A stretch of DNA of 64,000 bases, taken from Chryseobacterium sp. W4I1. GTDB taxonomy: Bacteria; Bacteroidota; Bacteroidia; Flavobacteriales; Weeksellaceae. Below the pieces are notes generated by a model, which had not been told where the DNA came from, made no database searches, and saw nothing but the letters and a program-made list of their open reading frames with translations. The translations under genes and the position numbers were made by a program. The stretch's first letter is position 1; each line of letters opens with the position of its first letter. The stretch spans positions 4,321,001 to 4,385,000 of the forward strand of contig NZ_JAUSXQ010000001.1 of NCBI RefSeq assembly GCF_030816115.1, in the 5' to 3' direction. Shown piece after piece: positions 34,708 to 43,486 of this stretch.

Positions 34708-36990
34708 ATGAAAAAGTTTTACCTTTTTACCATGCTCTTTCTGTTTGCGTTCTTTACGAATGCGCAGGTAAAAGTGCAGGGTGTGCCCCGAAATGATATT
34801 CAGGGCAACAGCAACCAGCTGAATACGACTGTAACCACGAACATCAATTTCTCTGACATCCAGTTTTGGGTAGGAAGCGGTACCAATCAAGCTGCTTTTG
34901 CAGTACAGTGGAATGACAGTAAAAATCCTGATGCCTTGGTATGGGGATTCCGATGGAACGGCAATGCTACCGGAGAAGATATGATGAAAGCTATTGCAAA
35001 GGCAGATCACAGGTTTTTTACATTGCTTTATCCGGGCACACAGTTTGGAACAGCCATCGGAGGAATGGGATTTGACCTGAACGGACAGAATACCAATGCA
35101 CTTTACAAAAATGGCAATACAACTTATCCTCTTTACCCTGTCAATGGTATTGTAAATACCGGGGCGTATGATTTCGATGATTTTACAGCTGCAGATGCCG
35201 GTGATCATTGGGGATCAGGATGGTACAACAGCTACTGGTCTTATTGGGTAAAAGATCCTACGGATGCAGATTTCGGATATTCAGGAGTAGGTGCTTCTTC
35301 CCGTGTGCTTCAGAATGGTTCATGGGATGTCTGGAATTTTAGCCCAGGACTGGCTTCTTTTCCTATTTCTTCAACGCTGACGCCAGTATCTGTTTCTGCT
35401 TCTTTTGCTTCTACCAATTTTACTGACGGGTTTTTTATGGTGAATGAAGAATGGTTCGGACATACCAACGGGTCTGTAAATTTCATCGGTAATAATGGAC
35501 AGGTTAATTACCGTGTGTACAGCAATGCCAATAACAACCAGGCTTTTGGTGCTACAACGCAGTATGGAACCATCTACGGAGATAAATTCTATTTTATCTC
35601 AAAGCAGGCTGCAGATGGGGGAGATACACAATATACTCCGGGAGGAAGACTGGTCGTAGCGAATGTGCAAACGATGCAGAAAATTGCAGGATTTAATAAT
35701 ATCGGCGGCGGTGACGGAAGATCATTCGTAGGAGTTAATGAAAATAAAGGATATATCGGAGCGTCTAACGGTGTTTATGTATTTGATATTGCCAATTTAC
35801 AGGTGGGAAGTCTCATCACCGGAACAGGTGGTGGCGGCCAATATGCCGGGCAGATCGGAAATATGATCCGTTCCTCTAAATATGTATTTGCCGTGAAGCA
35901 GTCTGCAGGGATTTTAGTAATTGATCCGGCAACTGATACTTTGATCAGTACAATTCCGGGATCTTTCCATTCTGTTGTTCAGGCAAAAGACGGTAGCATC
36001 TGGGCGATCCAGGATCAGAAAGTGGTGAATATTCATCCAACGACTTTTGTTACTACTTCATATACTATTCCAACCACTAAATATTTAGGCTCCTGGGGAG
36101 CATGGAATGCAGGAAGCTTTTCAGCGAGCAGCAAGCAGAATGTTTTATATTGGATCAATTCAGTTAACAGTTTCGTTTCAGGAACACAGATTGTAAAATT
36201 TGATGTAACGACAAAAACATTCAATGAAAATTTTGCGGCAATTCCCGGCCAGACAGGAACTTATAAGCAGATTCCATACGGAGCCGGACTTCGTGTGAAC
36301 CCAACAACTGATGAGCTAATTCTTAACACTACTGAAAGTGGGTTTGGGGCACACTACCAGAAAAACTGGATCCATACTATTGGTGTTAACGGAGCCATTA
36401 CCAATACAAAAACACTTGATGATTATTATTGGTTCCCGGCTATGGCAGTATTCCCGGATAATACACTTCCGACGGTGAGCAGTACCTTCCCATCACAGGT
36501 TAATCTAAGCAGTGCTTCTGTAATTGACCTGAAAACAGTAGTTTCTGACGAAGATAATCTTTCATCTGCGATTGTAAAATCAATTAAATCCAATTCTAAT
36601 CCTGTGGCAGTTTCTGCAGTGATTAATGCGAATGACGAATTGGTTTTAACTCCGGTTGCTTCAGGAACGGCAGATATTAAGATCAGTTTTAATTCAAATG
36701 GGAAAGTAATAGAAAAACTGCTTACTGTCAACAGTACAACTTCTACTCTAGCTACCGCGGAAGTGAAGAAAATTGAATTCAGTATTTACCCGAATCCGGT
36801 GACAGATATTTTAACGCTTAAAACTCAGGAAAAAATCCTGAATGTTACCATTTATGATGCTTCCGGAAAATCAGTAAATGCACAGCTGAACAACGGACAG
36901 ATCAATGTAAGCATGCTTCCGAACGGAGTGTATATTCTAAAAGCTGTAACAGATAAAGCAGCATATCAGCAAAAGCTGATCAAGAAATAA
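34708..36990 (+). CDS. T9SS-secreted protein with propeller-like (DUF5074-type) domain, cobalamin operon
   Basis: The 760-residue product has a signal peptide (LFLFAFFTNAQ). Residues about 45-190 form an N-terminal domain with QFWVGSGTNQAAFAVQW, LVWGFRWNG and GMGFDLNG. A propeller follows (FFMVNEEWFGHTNGSVNF, then VYVFDIANL and ILVIDPATDTLISTI). The C-terminus is a T9SS type A sorting domain: FSIYPNPVTDILTLK, GKSVNAQLNNGQINVS, LPNGVYILKA and a KLIKK end. It is the last gene of the cobalamin operon, so it may bind corrinoids at the surface. That is an inference. Confidence 0.8.
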   Translation: MKKFYLFTMLFLFAFFTNAQVKVQGVPRNDIQGNSNQLNTTVTTNINFSDIQFWVGSGTNQAAFAVQWNDSKNPDALVWGFRWNGNATGEDMMKAIAKADHRFFTLLYPGTQFGTAIGGMGFDLNGQNTNALYKNGNTTYPLYPVNGIVNTGAYDFDDFTAADAGDHWGSGWYNSYWSYWVKDPTDADFGYSGVGASSRVLQNGSWDVWNFSPGLASFPISSTLTPVSVSASFASTNFTDGFFMVNEEWFGHTNGSVNFIGNNGQVNYRVYSNANNNQAFGATTQYGTIYGDKFYFISKQAADGGDTQYTPGGRLVVANVQTMQKIAGFNNIGGGDGRSFVGVNENKGYIGASNGVYVFDIANLQVGSLITGTGGGGQYAGQIGNMIRSSKYVFAVKQSAGILVIDPATDTLISTIPGSFHSVVQAKDGSIWAIQDQKVVNIHPTTFVTTSYTIPTTKYLGSWGAWNAGSFSASSKQNVLYWINSVNSFVSGTQIVKFDVTTKTFNENFAAIPGQTGTYKQIPYGAGLRVNPTTDELILNTTESGFGAHYQKNWIHTIGVNGAITNTKTLDDYYWFPAMAVFPDNTLPTVSSTFPSQVNLSSASVIDLKTVVSDEDNLSSAIVKSIKSNSNPVAVSAVINANDELVLTPVASGTADIKISFNSNGKVIEKLLTVNSTTSTLATAEVKKIEFSIYPNPVTDILTLKTQEKILNVTIYDASGKSVNAQLNNGQINVSMLPNGVYILKAVTDKAAYQQKLIKK

Positions 36991-37015
36991 CCATCACAGT
37001 CTATATATTTCAATG

Positions 37016-37048
37016 AACCGGCGGCCCATTTGGGCCGCCGGTTTTTTC
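37016..37048 (+). terminator. Strong GC-rich terminator of the cobalamin operon
   Basis: A perfect 13-bp stem AACCGGCGGCCCA (37016-37028 with 37031-37043) runs into TTTTCTT. It is far more GC-rich than its surroundings. Confidence 0.92.
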
Positions 37049-37068
37049 TTTAAACAGGAGTGGAAAAA

Positions 37069-37099
37069 GGTTCCGGCAGGCTGAAAGCCTGCCGGAACC
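37069..37099 (-). terminator. Terminator of the minus-strand secreted-protein gene
   Basis: A perfect 14-bp stem GGTTCCGGCAGGCT (37069-37082 with 37086-37099) closes a GAA loop. Read on the minus strand it is followed by TTTTTCC. Confidence 0.88.
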
Positions 37100-37120
37100 A
37101 ATCTGTTATGTATCTTTTTA

Positions 37121-37909
37121 TTATTTGATAATTACCTTTTTAGAATATGTTTTTCCTTCTTTTGTGGTAAGGTTCATGATGTATACTCCTTGTGGCTGTT
37201 TTGTTTCAAACGTGTTTGATGTCAGCCTGAAACGGAATACCTCTTTTCCTGAAGTATTGGTTAAAGTAACTTCCGAACCTGCTGCAATAATATTTTTGTT
37301 AAGAGTAAACTGTCCGTTCTCACTGTGAGCTAGGAAATTGATGAACGGATCTTTGTACTGATAAGCATAATATACTCTAAGCTCACCGCCTACATTCAAT
37401 AATCCTGAATTCACATTGATTTTGACACGGTCAAAAGGAATGTTCATGGTAAGCTCAATTTCACCTTTGCTTGGGTCTCCGGCTCCAAGGTTGATCAGTC
37501 CATTGTTAAGACTTTGGTAATCGTTGTTGGAAACATTACCGTTAAATGTTTCAATTGATACTCCTCCCAATAGTTGAGCAGATAGTGGAGTGCCATTTGA
37601 ACCAATTCCAATCACAAGCTTGTTGGTGTTGTTTGCAATATTAGTCGTTGGAAAGATCAATGTCTGTTCCGTTCTCGCCAAAAGGCCTACTGAAACCTGG
37701 ATAGTTGAGTAGTCAGTTTCGTTACTTCCTACTGCATTTTGAGGATTCAATACTCCGCAGCCTAAGCATACTCCGAATACCTGATTGGTTTGACTGCTTG
37801 CATAGGTCTTCACAATCTGTGCAAAAGTCATCGTGCTTGTTAAAAGTAGGAATGATGTCAGAACTGCTGCTTTCATCGTGCGTTGGGCATGTAATAAATA
37901 AGTTTTCAT
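37121..37909 (-). CDS. T9SS-secreted protein of unknown function (tandem paralogue 1)
   Basis: The 262-residue product has a signal peptide (AAVLTSFLLLTSTMTFAQ). The mature N-terminus holds a distinctive segment with a Cys pair: VFGVCLGCGVLNPQNAVG, then NETDYST. A strand-rich region follows (TLIFPTTNIAN, KLVIGIGSNGTPL). The C-terminus is a T9SS sorting domain with GSEVTLTNTSGKEVF and QGVYIMNLTTKEGKTYSKKVIIK in parts. The neighbour at 38130 is clearly a paralogue with the same order. No function is known. Confidence 0.8.
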   Translation of the reverse strand: MKTYLLHAQRTMKAAVLTSFLLLTSTMTFAQIVKTYASSQTNQVFGVCLGCGVLNPQNAVGSNETDYSTIQVSVGLLARTEQTLIFPTTNIANNTNKLVIGIGSNGTPLSAQLLGGVSIETFNGNVSNNDYQSLNNGLINLGAGDPSKGEIELTMNIPFDRVKINVNSGLLNVGGELRVYYAYQYKDPFINFLAHSENGQFTLNKNIIAAGSEVTLTNTSGKEVFRFRLTSNTFETKQPQGVYIMNLTTKEGKTYSKKVIIK

Positions 37910-38080
37910 ATGTATAAATTTTGGGTTTTAGTTTTTTATAAATTTATAAATAAAATGATTATGTTGTTTAATTTATTTCATATTTATGTGAATTGTTAAT
38001 AGTTTGTTTATATTTATGATTATGAATTGTTTTAATTTAATCACTTATTTTTTATATTTCTCTGAAAAATGGCTGAAAAA

Positions 38081-38111
38081 AAATACGGTAGACTTAAAAT
38101 CTGCCGTATTT
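38081..38111 (-). terminator. Terminator of tandem paralogue 2
   Basis: AAATACGGTAGA (38081-38092) pairs with TCTGCCGTATTT (38100-38111), 12 bp with one G-U. On the minus strand a T tract follows. Confidence 0.8.
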
Positions 38112-38129
38112 ATTGTATTGCTGATTTAA

Positions 38130-38894
38130 TTATTTGATTGAAATTTTTCTTGAATATGTTTTTCCTTCTTTAGTTTGTACATTCATGATATAAACACCTT
38201 CAGGCTGTCTGGGTTCAAAAGTGTTTGATTTTAATGTAGAACGAAAGACTTCTTTTCCGTAGATATTGAACAAGGTTACTTCTGAACCTTCTACCGGAAC
38301 ATTTCCTCCAAGACTAACCTGACCGTTTTCACTGTGAGCCATTATGCTGATCAGTGGATCCTGGTAAGCATAATAAATTCTGAATCCGCCGCCAAGGCTT
38401 AATACACCTCCGCTCAGTCTTATTTTAACTGCATTATAAGAGCTGGCAGGAGTAAGTTCAATAGTTGCTCTGGAAGGATTGTCTGCGAGCTTCAGTAAAC
38501 TGCCGCTTACCATTTGGCTGTCATTGTTAGCAGTTGTTCCGCTAAATGTTTCGATGTATATACCGCTTAGAAGCTGAACGGTAAGAGGAATATTATTCGT
38601 ACCGATGCCAATCACTAATTTAGTGTTCGTTCTCACTTCAGGAAATCTCAAAGTTTGCTCAACACCACCCAGCAAAACGGTACCCATGACCATGGTAGAA
38701 TAGTTGTCTTCATTATCTCCTACGGCATTCAGAGGATTCTGTACGGCACATGCCAGACATACTCCATATACGTTGGAGAGCTGATCGTGTGCGTAGATTC
38801 TGCTTTGTGCCTGTGAACCGTTTGACTGGAAGATAAAGCCTAGAAATAATGCCGCCTGGAACAGACGTCTCTTTGAAAGTAAAATAGATTTCAT
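38130..38894 (-). CDS. T9SS-secreted protein of unknown function (tandem paralogue 2)
   Basis: The 254-residue product matches paralogue 1 along its length. A signal peptide (FQAALFLGFIFQSNGSQAQ) precedes VYGVCLACAVQNPLNAVG and NEDNYST, so the Cys-x-x-Cys and NPxNAV positions are conserved. TLRFPEVRTNTKLVIGIG and the C-terminal sorting domain (GSEVTLFNIYGKEVF, EGVYIMNVQ, KTYSRKISIK) also match. Each copy has its own terminator, and 220 nt of AT-rich DNA separate them. This looks like a tandem duplication followed by divergence. Confidence 0.8.
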   Translation of the reverse strand: MKSILLSKRRLFQAALFLGFIFQSNGSQAQSRIYAHDQLSNVYGVCLACAVQNPLNAVGDNEDNYSTMVMGTVLLGGVEQTLRFPEVRTNTKLVIGIGTNNIPLTVQLLSGIYIETFSGTTANNDSQMVSGSLLKLADNPSRATIELTPASSYNAVKIRLSGGVLSLGGGFRIYYAYQDPLISIMAHSENGQVSLGGNVPVEGSEVTLFNIYGKEVFRSTLKSNTFEPRQPEGVYIMNVQTKEGKTYSRKISIK

Positions 38895-38989
38895 GCTATG
38901 ATAATTTTGGTTAATGTTTTACCCAAATTTAAGCATAAAAGTATGGGTGAGCAATATTATTTCCATTTAATGTGAATTATATAAAGACC

Positions 38990-40196
38990 TTATTTCTTCC
39001 GTCCTTTAATATTAGGTAAAAAAGCGGTTATGATTCCCATAAGAGGTAGAAACGCACAGATTTTAAATACATATTCTATACTTGTGTCATCGGCTACTGC
39101 TCCCAAAACGGCTGAACCAATTCCGCCCATTCCAAACATAAAACCAAAAAATAATCCCGCTACCAATCCTATTTTATTAGGCATAAGATCCGTCGCATAA
39201 ACTAGGATCGCTGAAAAGGCTGATGCAATGATTAAACCAATTAAAACAGCAAATACAATCGTCCAAACTAAAGAAAGATAAGGAAGGCAAAGCGTAAATG
39301 GTGCGGCTCCCAAAATAGAAATCCAGATGATCTTTTTTCTGCCGTATTTATCTCCTAATTTCCCGCCCAAAATAGTTCCTACCGCAACCGCTGCAAGAAA
39401 CATAAATAAATAGAGCTGGGAATCCTTCACAGAAATATGGAATTTATCAATGAGGAAGAACGTAAAGTAGTTCGTCATTGAAGCCAGATAAATGTATTTC
39501 GAGAATACTAAAGCCAAAAGAACACTGATTGAAAATATAACTTTTTTTCTGGACAGCTGAATCTCAATAATATCATTCGGGTGTTTAGCAGATTTCTTTA
39601 GTGAAAGTCTTTCTGCATACCAGTTTCCGATTCTCCACAATACAATGATCCCTATAAAAGCGGCGATTGCCACAAGACTCACATAGCCTTGTCCTAAAGG
39701 AAGAATAATTAATGCAACCAACAGAGGTCCAATAGCGCTTCCGGAATTTCCCCCTACCTGGAAAATAGATTGGGCAAGTCCTTTTTGTCCGCCAGATGCC
39801 AATTGTGCCACCCTCGAAGCTTCAGGATGGAAAATGGATGATCCCATTCCAATTAATGCAACAGAAATCAGGATCATATAATATTGATGAGCCGCTGCCA
39901 AAAGCAATAGGCCGGCCATCGATAGTCCCATTCCTATCGCTAAAGATCTAGGATTTGGGTTTTTTATCTGTATAAATTCCAACGAACGGCTGTAAAATAG
40001 AAGCGGTCAACTGAAATACCAGGGTGATAATACCAATCTGGGCAAATGATAAACTAAATTCTCCTTTCAGAATTGGGTATAGTGAAGGAATAGTCGATTG
40101 GATCAGGTCGTTCAGAAAATGTGAAAAACTGATCATAAATAGGATAGGATAAACAATTTTAGTCGTGTCAATGGTTTGGGTCTGTACTTTTTCCAT
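38990..40196 (-). pseudogene. MFS transporter (fosmidomycin-resistance-like) split by an A6 frameshift
   Basis: Two adjacent frames together make one MFS protein of about 400 residues. The first (39948-40196) has SHFLNDLIQSTIPSLYPIL and LQPFVGIYTDKKP. The second (38990-39982) continues with PRSLAIGMGLSMAGLLLLA and ends at a KGRKK tail. The break is at a six-A tract (T6 at 39961-39966 on the plus strand); five A would restore DKNPNPRS. This could be a real mutation, a slip-prone switch or a sequencing error. The family resembles Fsr-type drug efflux proteins. A palindrome recognised by the FadR-type regulator lies upstream. Confidence 0.85.
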
Positions 40197-40210
40197 AAAA
40201 TTTAAATTTC

Positions 40211-40237
40211 AAATTCATCAGGTCATCTGATGAATTT
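40211..40237. promoter_or_regulatory. Palindromic operator before the MFS gene
   Basis: AAATTCATCAG-GTCAT-CTGATGAATTT is a perfect 11-5-11 inverted repeat 15-41 nt upstream of the MFS start. Inside it TCATCTGATGA (40223-40233) also occurs upstream of the regulator gene at 40924-40934. A GntR/FadR-type dimer is the likely binder. Confidence 0.65.
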
Positions 40238-40254
40238 TATGATAGGTTTAGTAA

Positions 40255-40911
40255 TTAATATACTTTTTCAACAATCAGCTGTGCAATTCTTCCTGCCTGA
40301 TCAGCATCTTTTCTTTCTATACATTCATAAAGATCAGTATGTATCTTTTGAGAAAGCTTAAAAGAATCTGTATTGTTGTTATGACTGCTTTCAAAAGTTT
40401 TGAGAATATGCTTGCTTGCTATTTTATAAATTTCTTTTAAAAGAGCATTCCCACAGGCTTCAGCAATAGATATGTGAAAATTGATATCTGCCTGGTAGCA
40501 TTCCAGTGCCTGATTACTTTCAGCAAACTGATGTCTGAGGTCTAAATACACCTTAATAGCTTCTAATTCCTTTTTGCTGCGATACATTGCTGCTCTTGCT
40601 GCAATTTTTGAATCTAAGAGTGAACGTACTTCATATACTTCATCAAATTCGGCATTGTTCATCTGAGCTTCTAATGATTCCTGAATATTTTTTGAAATTA
40701 CAAATGTGCCTACACCTTGTTGTACGCTGAGAATTCCTTTTATCGATAAGATTTTTATAGCTTCACGGATGCTTGAGCGGCCTACACCATAGATTTTCAT
40801 AAGCTCCGGTTCAGTCGGAAGCTTTTCACCAATAGCATATTCATCATTGGTTATTCCTTCAATTAATCTGTCCGCAACCTCTTGTGCTAATGTTTTTCTT
40901 TGAATTTGCAT
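40255..40911 (-). CDS. FadR-type GntR-family transcriptional regulator
   Basis: The 218-residue protein has an N-terminal winged helix (KLPTEPELMKIYGVGRSSIREAIKIL and GVGTFV, in parts) and an all-helical C-terminal effector domain of the FCD type, with D-x-x-FH and H-ligand-like positions (DINFHISIAEACGN, HTDLYECIERKD). FCD domains often bind a metal and a small carboxylate. Shared palindromes before this gene and the MFS gene suggest it controls both. The ligand is unknown. It ends 58 nt before the MFS start and probably forms a co-regulated unit with it. Confidence 0.9.
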   Translation of the reverse strand: MQIQRKTLAQEVADRLIEGITNDEYAIGEKLPTEPELMKIYGVGRSSIREAIKILSIKGILSVQQGVGTFVISKNIQESLEAQMNNAEFDEVYEVRSLLDSKIAARAAMYRSKKELEAIKVYLDLRHQFAESNQALECYQADINFHISIAEACGNALLKEIYKIASKHILKTFESSHNNNTDSFKLSQKIHTDLYECIERKDADQAGRIAQLIVEKVY

Positions 40912-40923
40912 AATAACATCTTA

Positions 40924-40934
40924 TCATCTGATGA
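40924..40934. promoter_or_regulatory. Operator copy before the GntR gene
   Basis: TCATCTGATGA (5-1-5 inverted repeat) lies 13 nt upstream of the regulator's start codon and is identical to the core of the operator at 40223-40233, so autoregulation is likely. Confidence 0.6.
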
Positions 40935-41075
40935 ATGCAAAGATAGGCTTTTTAAATCAATTTTACCAATGATCTGTCATTTTCACAGATTTATAGCATG
41001 GAGACTTAATGACAGTCTCACTTAATTTAGTGGTAGATTATAATATGAAGGTAAAGAACAGAAACAGTAAATAAA

Positions 41076-41108
41076 AAAGAGAGATTCTAAAAAATAGAAT
41101 CTCTCTTT
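41076..41108 (-). terminator. Terminator of the tRNA-Glu/rpsT region
   Basis: A perfect 14-bp stem AAAGAGAGATTCTA (41076-41089 with 41095-41108) closes an A5 loop. On the minus strand a T tract follows, so it ends the transcript carrying the first tRNA-Glu. Confidence 0.88.
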
Positions 41109-41111
41109 AAG

Positions 41112-41183
41112 TAGCCCGTAGGGGAGTCGAACCCCTCTTACCAGAATGAAAATCTGAGGTCCTAACCGATAGACGAACGGGCC
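41112..41183 (-). tRNA. tRNA-Glu (UUC), copy 1
   Basis: The minus strand folds as a 72-nt cloverleaf. The acceptor is GGCCCGT with ACGGGCT, the D arm is GTCT...GGAC, and the anticodon loop is TTTTCAT on a TCAGA/TCTGG stem (anticodon TTC). The T arm is AGGGGTTCGACTCCCCT. CCA is not encoded. Confidence 0.97.
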
Positions 41184-41276
41184 ATCTATCTAGCACTGAT
41201 AAAATCAATGGGTTAGATTTTTGTTTTTATAAGTTTCAACTCTTATTAACCACCCGGTTAGTAATGATTAAATTTG

Positions 41277-41348
41277 TAGCCCGTAGGGGAGTCGAACCCC
41301 TCTTACCAGAATGAAAATCTGAGGTCCTAACCGATAGACGAACGGGCC
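41277..41348 (-). tRNA. tRNA-Glu (UUC), copy 2
   Basis: The sequence is identical to copy 1 over the whole 72 nt, which indicates a recent duplication or gene conversion. It lies between rpsT and copy 1 on the same strand, so the three may be processed from one transcript. Confidence 0.97.
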
Positions 41349-41358
41349 TACTATACTT

Positions 41359-41613
41359 TTACGCTAATTTATTAACGTGCTTTGTTAATTTGCTTTTCAA
41401 GTTAGCCGCTTTGTTCTTGTGGATAATATTTTTCTTAGCTAATTTATCCAATAAAGCGATAACTTTAGGCAGTTGCTCTGTAGCAGCAGCTTTGTTTTCT
41501 TCATTTCTCAAAACCTTAAGAGCAGTTCTTGCAGTCTTGTGGTAATATCTGTTACGAACTTTTCTAACTTCGTTTTGTCTGATTCTCTTTAATGCTGATT
41601 TATGATTTGCCAT
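41359..41613 (-). CDS. rpsT: 30S ribosomal protein S20
   Basis: S20 binds 16S rRNA early in small-subunit assembly. The start is placed at the ATG giving [13 protein letters not shown], 84 residues; a start 7 codons earlier would add residues not seen in the family. The typical basic helical content ([32 protein letters not shown]) is present. A -7 box TAGTTTTG lies on the minus strand at 41632-41639, 19 nt before the start. The tRNA-Glu genes follow closely downstream. Confidence 0.97.
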   Translation of the reverse strand: MANHKSALKRIRQNEVRKVRNRYYHKTARTALKVLRNEENKAAATEQLPKVIALLDKLAKKNIIHKNKAANLKSKLTKHVNKLA

Positions 41614-41680
41614 ATCGTTCAAATGTGAGTGCAAAACTATAAACTTTTTTTTAATCTGCCAAATTTATTTTTAAAATTTT

Positions 41681-42001
41681 TCAATTTTCTTCTGACAGGT
41701 ATTTTCTCAGTTTATCTATTGCTTGTTCTATTTTTAAATTCTCTTGTTCTCGTTCTATTTTCTTGATCGTGCTGCTTAGCATGATCATCGCATTGTTCCA
41801 TTCTCCAGTCGTATTGGTGAAGATTAGTCCATCAATTGTTACTTCAAAGGCGACCCTCTCTCCAGTCCTGTAAAGTCTGAAACTTATTTTATCATCCCTG
41901 CCTGTAATCCCGTCTTCATTGATTTGTAAATCGTAACTTTTTGGGTTAGAGTGGATTTTCTTAAAAAGAAGTTTTGCTTCTTGTATTTTTAAATCCGGCA
42001 T
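41681..42001 (-). CDS. Conserved-looking hypothetical protein (about 106 aa)
   Basis: I do not recognise a family. The start is the ATG at 42001 (MPDLKIQEAKLL); an open frame runs 15 codons further upstream but only through the tRNA gene, so it is not coding. The product is soluble, with a QINEDGITGRDDKISFRLYRTGE strand region in parts, an AFEVTIDGLIF strand, and a basic/acidic helical C-terminus. It lies between tRNA-Glu copy 3 and rpsT on the same strand. Confidence 0.65.
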   Translation of the reverse strand: MPDLKIQEAKLLFKKIHSNPKSYDLQINEDGITGRDDKISFRLYRTGERVAFEVTIDGLIFTNTTGEWNNAMIMLSSTIKKIEREQENLKIEQAIDKLRKYLSEEN

Positions 42002-42014
42002 GATATCAAATTGG

Positions 42015-42086
42015 TAGCCTATAGGAGAATCGAACTCCTGTTGCAAGGATGAAAACCTTGAGTCCTAACCACTAGACGAATAGGCC
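42015..42086 (-). tRNA. tRNA-Glu (UUC), divergent copy 3
   Basis: The cloverleaf is complete (acceptor GGCCTAT with ATAGGCT, anticodon stem CAAGG/CCTTG, loop TTTTCAT, T arm AGGAGTTCGATTCTCCT). The anticodon is TTC again. The stems differ from copies 1 and 2, although the loops are the same. Confidence 0.95.
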
Positions 42087-42144
42087 AAATTTTGAGGTTG
42101 CAAAAGTAGTAATTAACTTTTTAACTTCAAAATTATTTTTCTCG

Positions 42145-43434
42145 TTATTTGAAAACTTTTTGAATAATTGTATTCTTAATTCCTTTGGCTTCGATCTCTT
42201 TTTGAAGCTTCACGGCATCCTCTAAAGTATAAACTTTTCCAAAAGTATAATAGAAAACCCCATTGTCTTTATTTCTTTCCACATCTTTCAAAGTCTGGAG
42301 AATGAATGAGTTGCCATTCAGTTTTTCGCCTGTATAGACTTCTATAGTGTAGTAGCCGGTAAGGAGTTTTTGGTTAGGCATAAATCCTACCGCATAGGCA
42401 TTCCGGAAGCCTGCATCTTTAGCTGTTTTAAGATTGATATCTTTTATGGAAGCCATATTAGTTACTCCATAATAATATTTATATAGGCCATTATCTTTGA
42501 GAGGAAGGATATAATTTAATCCTTTCAGGGCAGGATCTCCGTCGTTGTATTTGATAGGTGAGCTCAGTAATAGAATCCTGAAATCATTTTTCAGGGGAAC
42601 TTCAGCCGGTTTTTCCGGTTCAGGTTTTCTTGTGGCGATAGACGATCCTCCGGTTTTACGGTCAATTGCTTTCTTATAATCGATGATTGCATTGTAAATA
42701 CTCTCAGCAATTTCGTTCTGTCCCTTTTCTGATGCCAGATAATGACTTTCCTCAGGATGATTGATGAAGCCTGTTTCTATCAGTACAGATGGCATTGCAT
42801 TCATACGCAGTACGTGAAGGTTTTTCTGAAAAACCCCTCTTGAGAATCTTTTATCTTTATTTACGAAATTATCTTCCACCAGTCCGCCCAGCAGTAAACT
42901 GGACTCTAGGTATTTGCTTTGCTGAAGTTTCAGTGCAATGAGAGACTCCGGAGAACTCGGATTATAAGAACCGAAGGTTTGCTTATCCTTTTCATCCAGA
43001 AAGATCACATCATTCTCCCTTTTGGCAACTTCAAGATTTTCGTCATTCTGGTTAGGTCCCTGTACATAAGTTTCAGTTCCGTAGGCTGTAGGTCTTTGTG
43101 AAGAATTACAATGAATAGAGACAAAAAGATCGGCCTTACTTCTGTTCGCAAGGTTCGTTCTGTCGGAAAGAGATGGGTATTCGTCAAACTTACGGGTGTA
43201 TATTACTTTAAAATCTCTGTTTTTTTCCAACATTGCCCCTACTTTTAAGGTAACGGCAAGCGTAACGTCTTTTTCTGCAACCCTTCCTATATCCGCATAA
43301 GATCTGTTAGCTCCATGGTCACTTCCCCCATGTCCAGCGTCTAAAACGATTGTGAATTTCTTTTGCGAGAAAAATAAATTGCTGGAAATAATAAGGAGAA
43401 ATGATAAAATTATTTTAAAATTTTGTTTGTGCAT
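42145..43434 (-). CDS. N-acetylmuramoyl-L-alanine amidase with SPOR-like C-terminus
   Basis: This exported enzyme cuts the bond between muramic acid and the peptide stem during cell division. A signal peptide (IILSFLLIISSNLFFSQ) precedes the Amidase_3 domain with zinc ligands in VLDAGHGGSDHG, the VSIHCNSS motif and the ETGFINHPEE segment with the catalytic Glu. A linker rich in Lys/Pro/Glu follows, then a C-terminal part (GVFYYTFGKVYTLEDAVKL) resembling a SPOR domain, which binds bare glycan strands at division sites. The gene is divergent from lptD. Confidence 0.92.
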   Translation of the reverse strand: MHKQNFKIILSFLLIISSNLFFSQKKFTIVLDAGHGGSDHGANRSYADIGRVAEKDVTLAVTLKVGAMLEKNRDFKVIYTRKFDEYPSLSDRTNLANRSKADLFVSIHCNSSQRPTAYGTETYVQGPNQNDENLEVAKRENDVIFLDEKDKQTFGSYNPSSPESLIALKLQQSKYLESSLLLGGLVEDNFVNKDKRFSRGVFQKNLHVLRMNAMPSVLIETGFINHPEESHYLASEKGQNEIAESIYNAIIDYKKAIDRKTGGSSIATRKPEPEKPAEVPLKNDFRILLLSSPIKYNDGDPALKGLNYILPLKDNGLYKYYYGVTNMASIKDINLKTAKDAGFRNAYAVGFMPNQKLLTGYYTIEVYTGEKLNGNSFILQTLKDVERNKDNGVFYYTFGKVYTLEDAVKLQKEIEAKGIKNTIIQKVFK

Positions 43435-43456
43435 CTTACAGTTTTAAAAATTATAT

Positions 43457-43464
43457 TAATTTTG
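43457..43464 (+). promoter_or_regulatory. -7 promoter element (TAATTTTG) for lptD
   Basis: TAATTTTG matches TAnnTTTG, 22 nt before the TTG start codon of lptD, in the divergent gap with the amidase. Confidence 0.5.
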
Positions 43465-43486
43465 AGCCTTAATTATATAGAACAAA

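Noticed and set aside
37016..37099. Paired GC-rich hairpins considered as an IS end or REP element
   Set aside because: Each sits at the correct distance from a stop codon and has a T tract in the right direction, so both are ordinary terminators.
41112..41348. Duplicated tRNA blocks considered as an integration site for a mobile element
   Set aside because: No integrase, attachment repeat beyond the tRNA itself or foreign genes lie nearby; simple tRNA duplication explains it.
42002..42046. Fifteen-codon N-terminal extension of the protein at 41681
   Set aside because: The extension lies mainly in the tRNA-Glu gene, so the ATG at 42001 is preferred.
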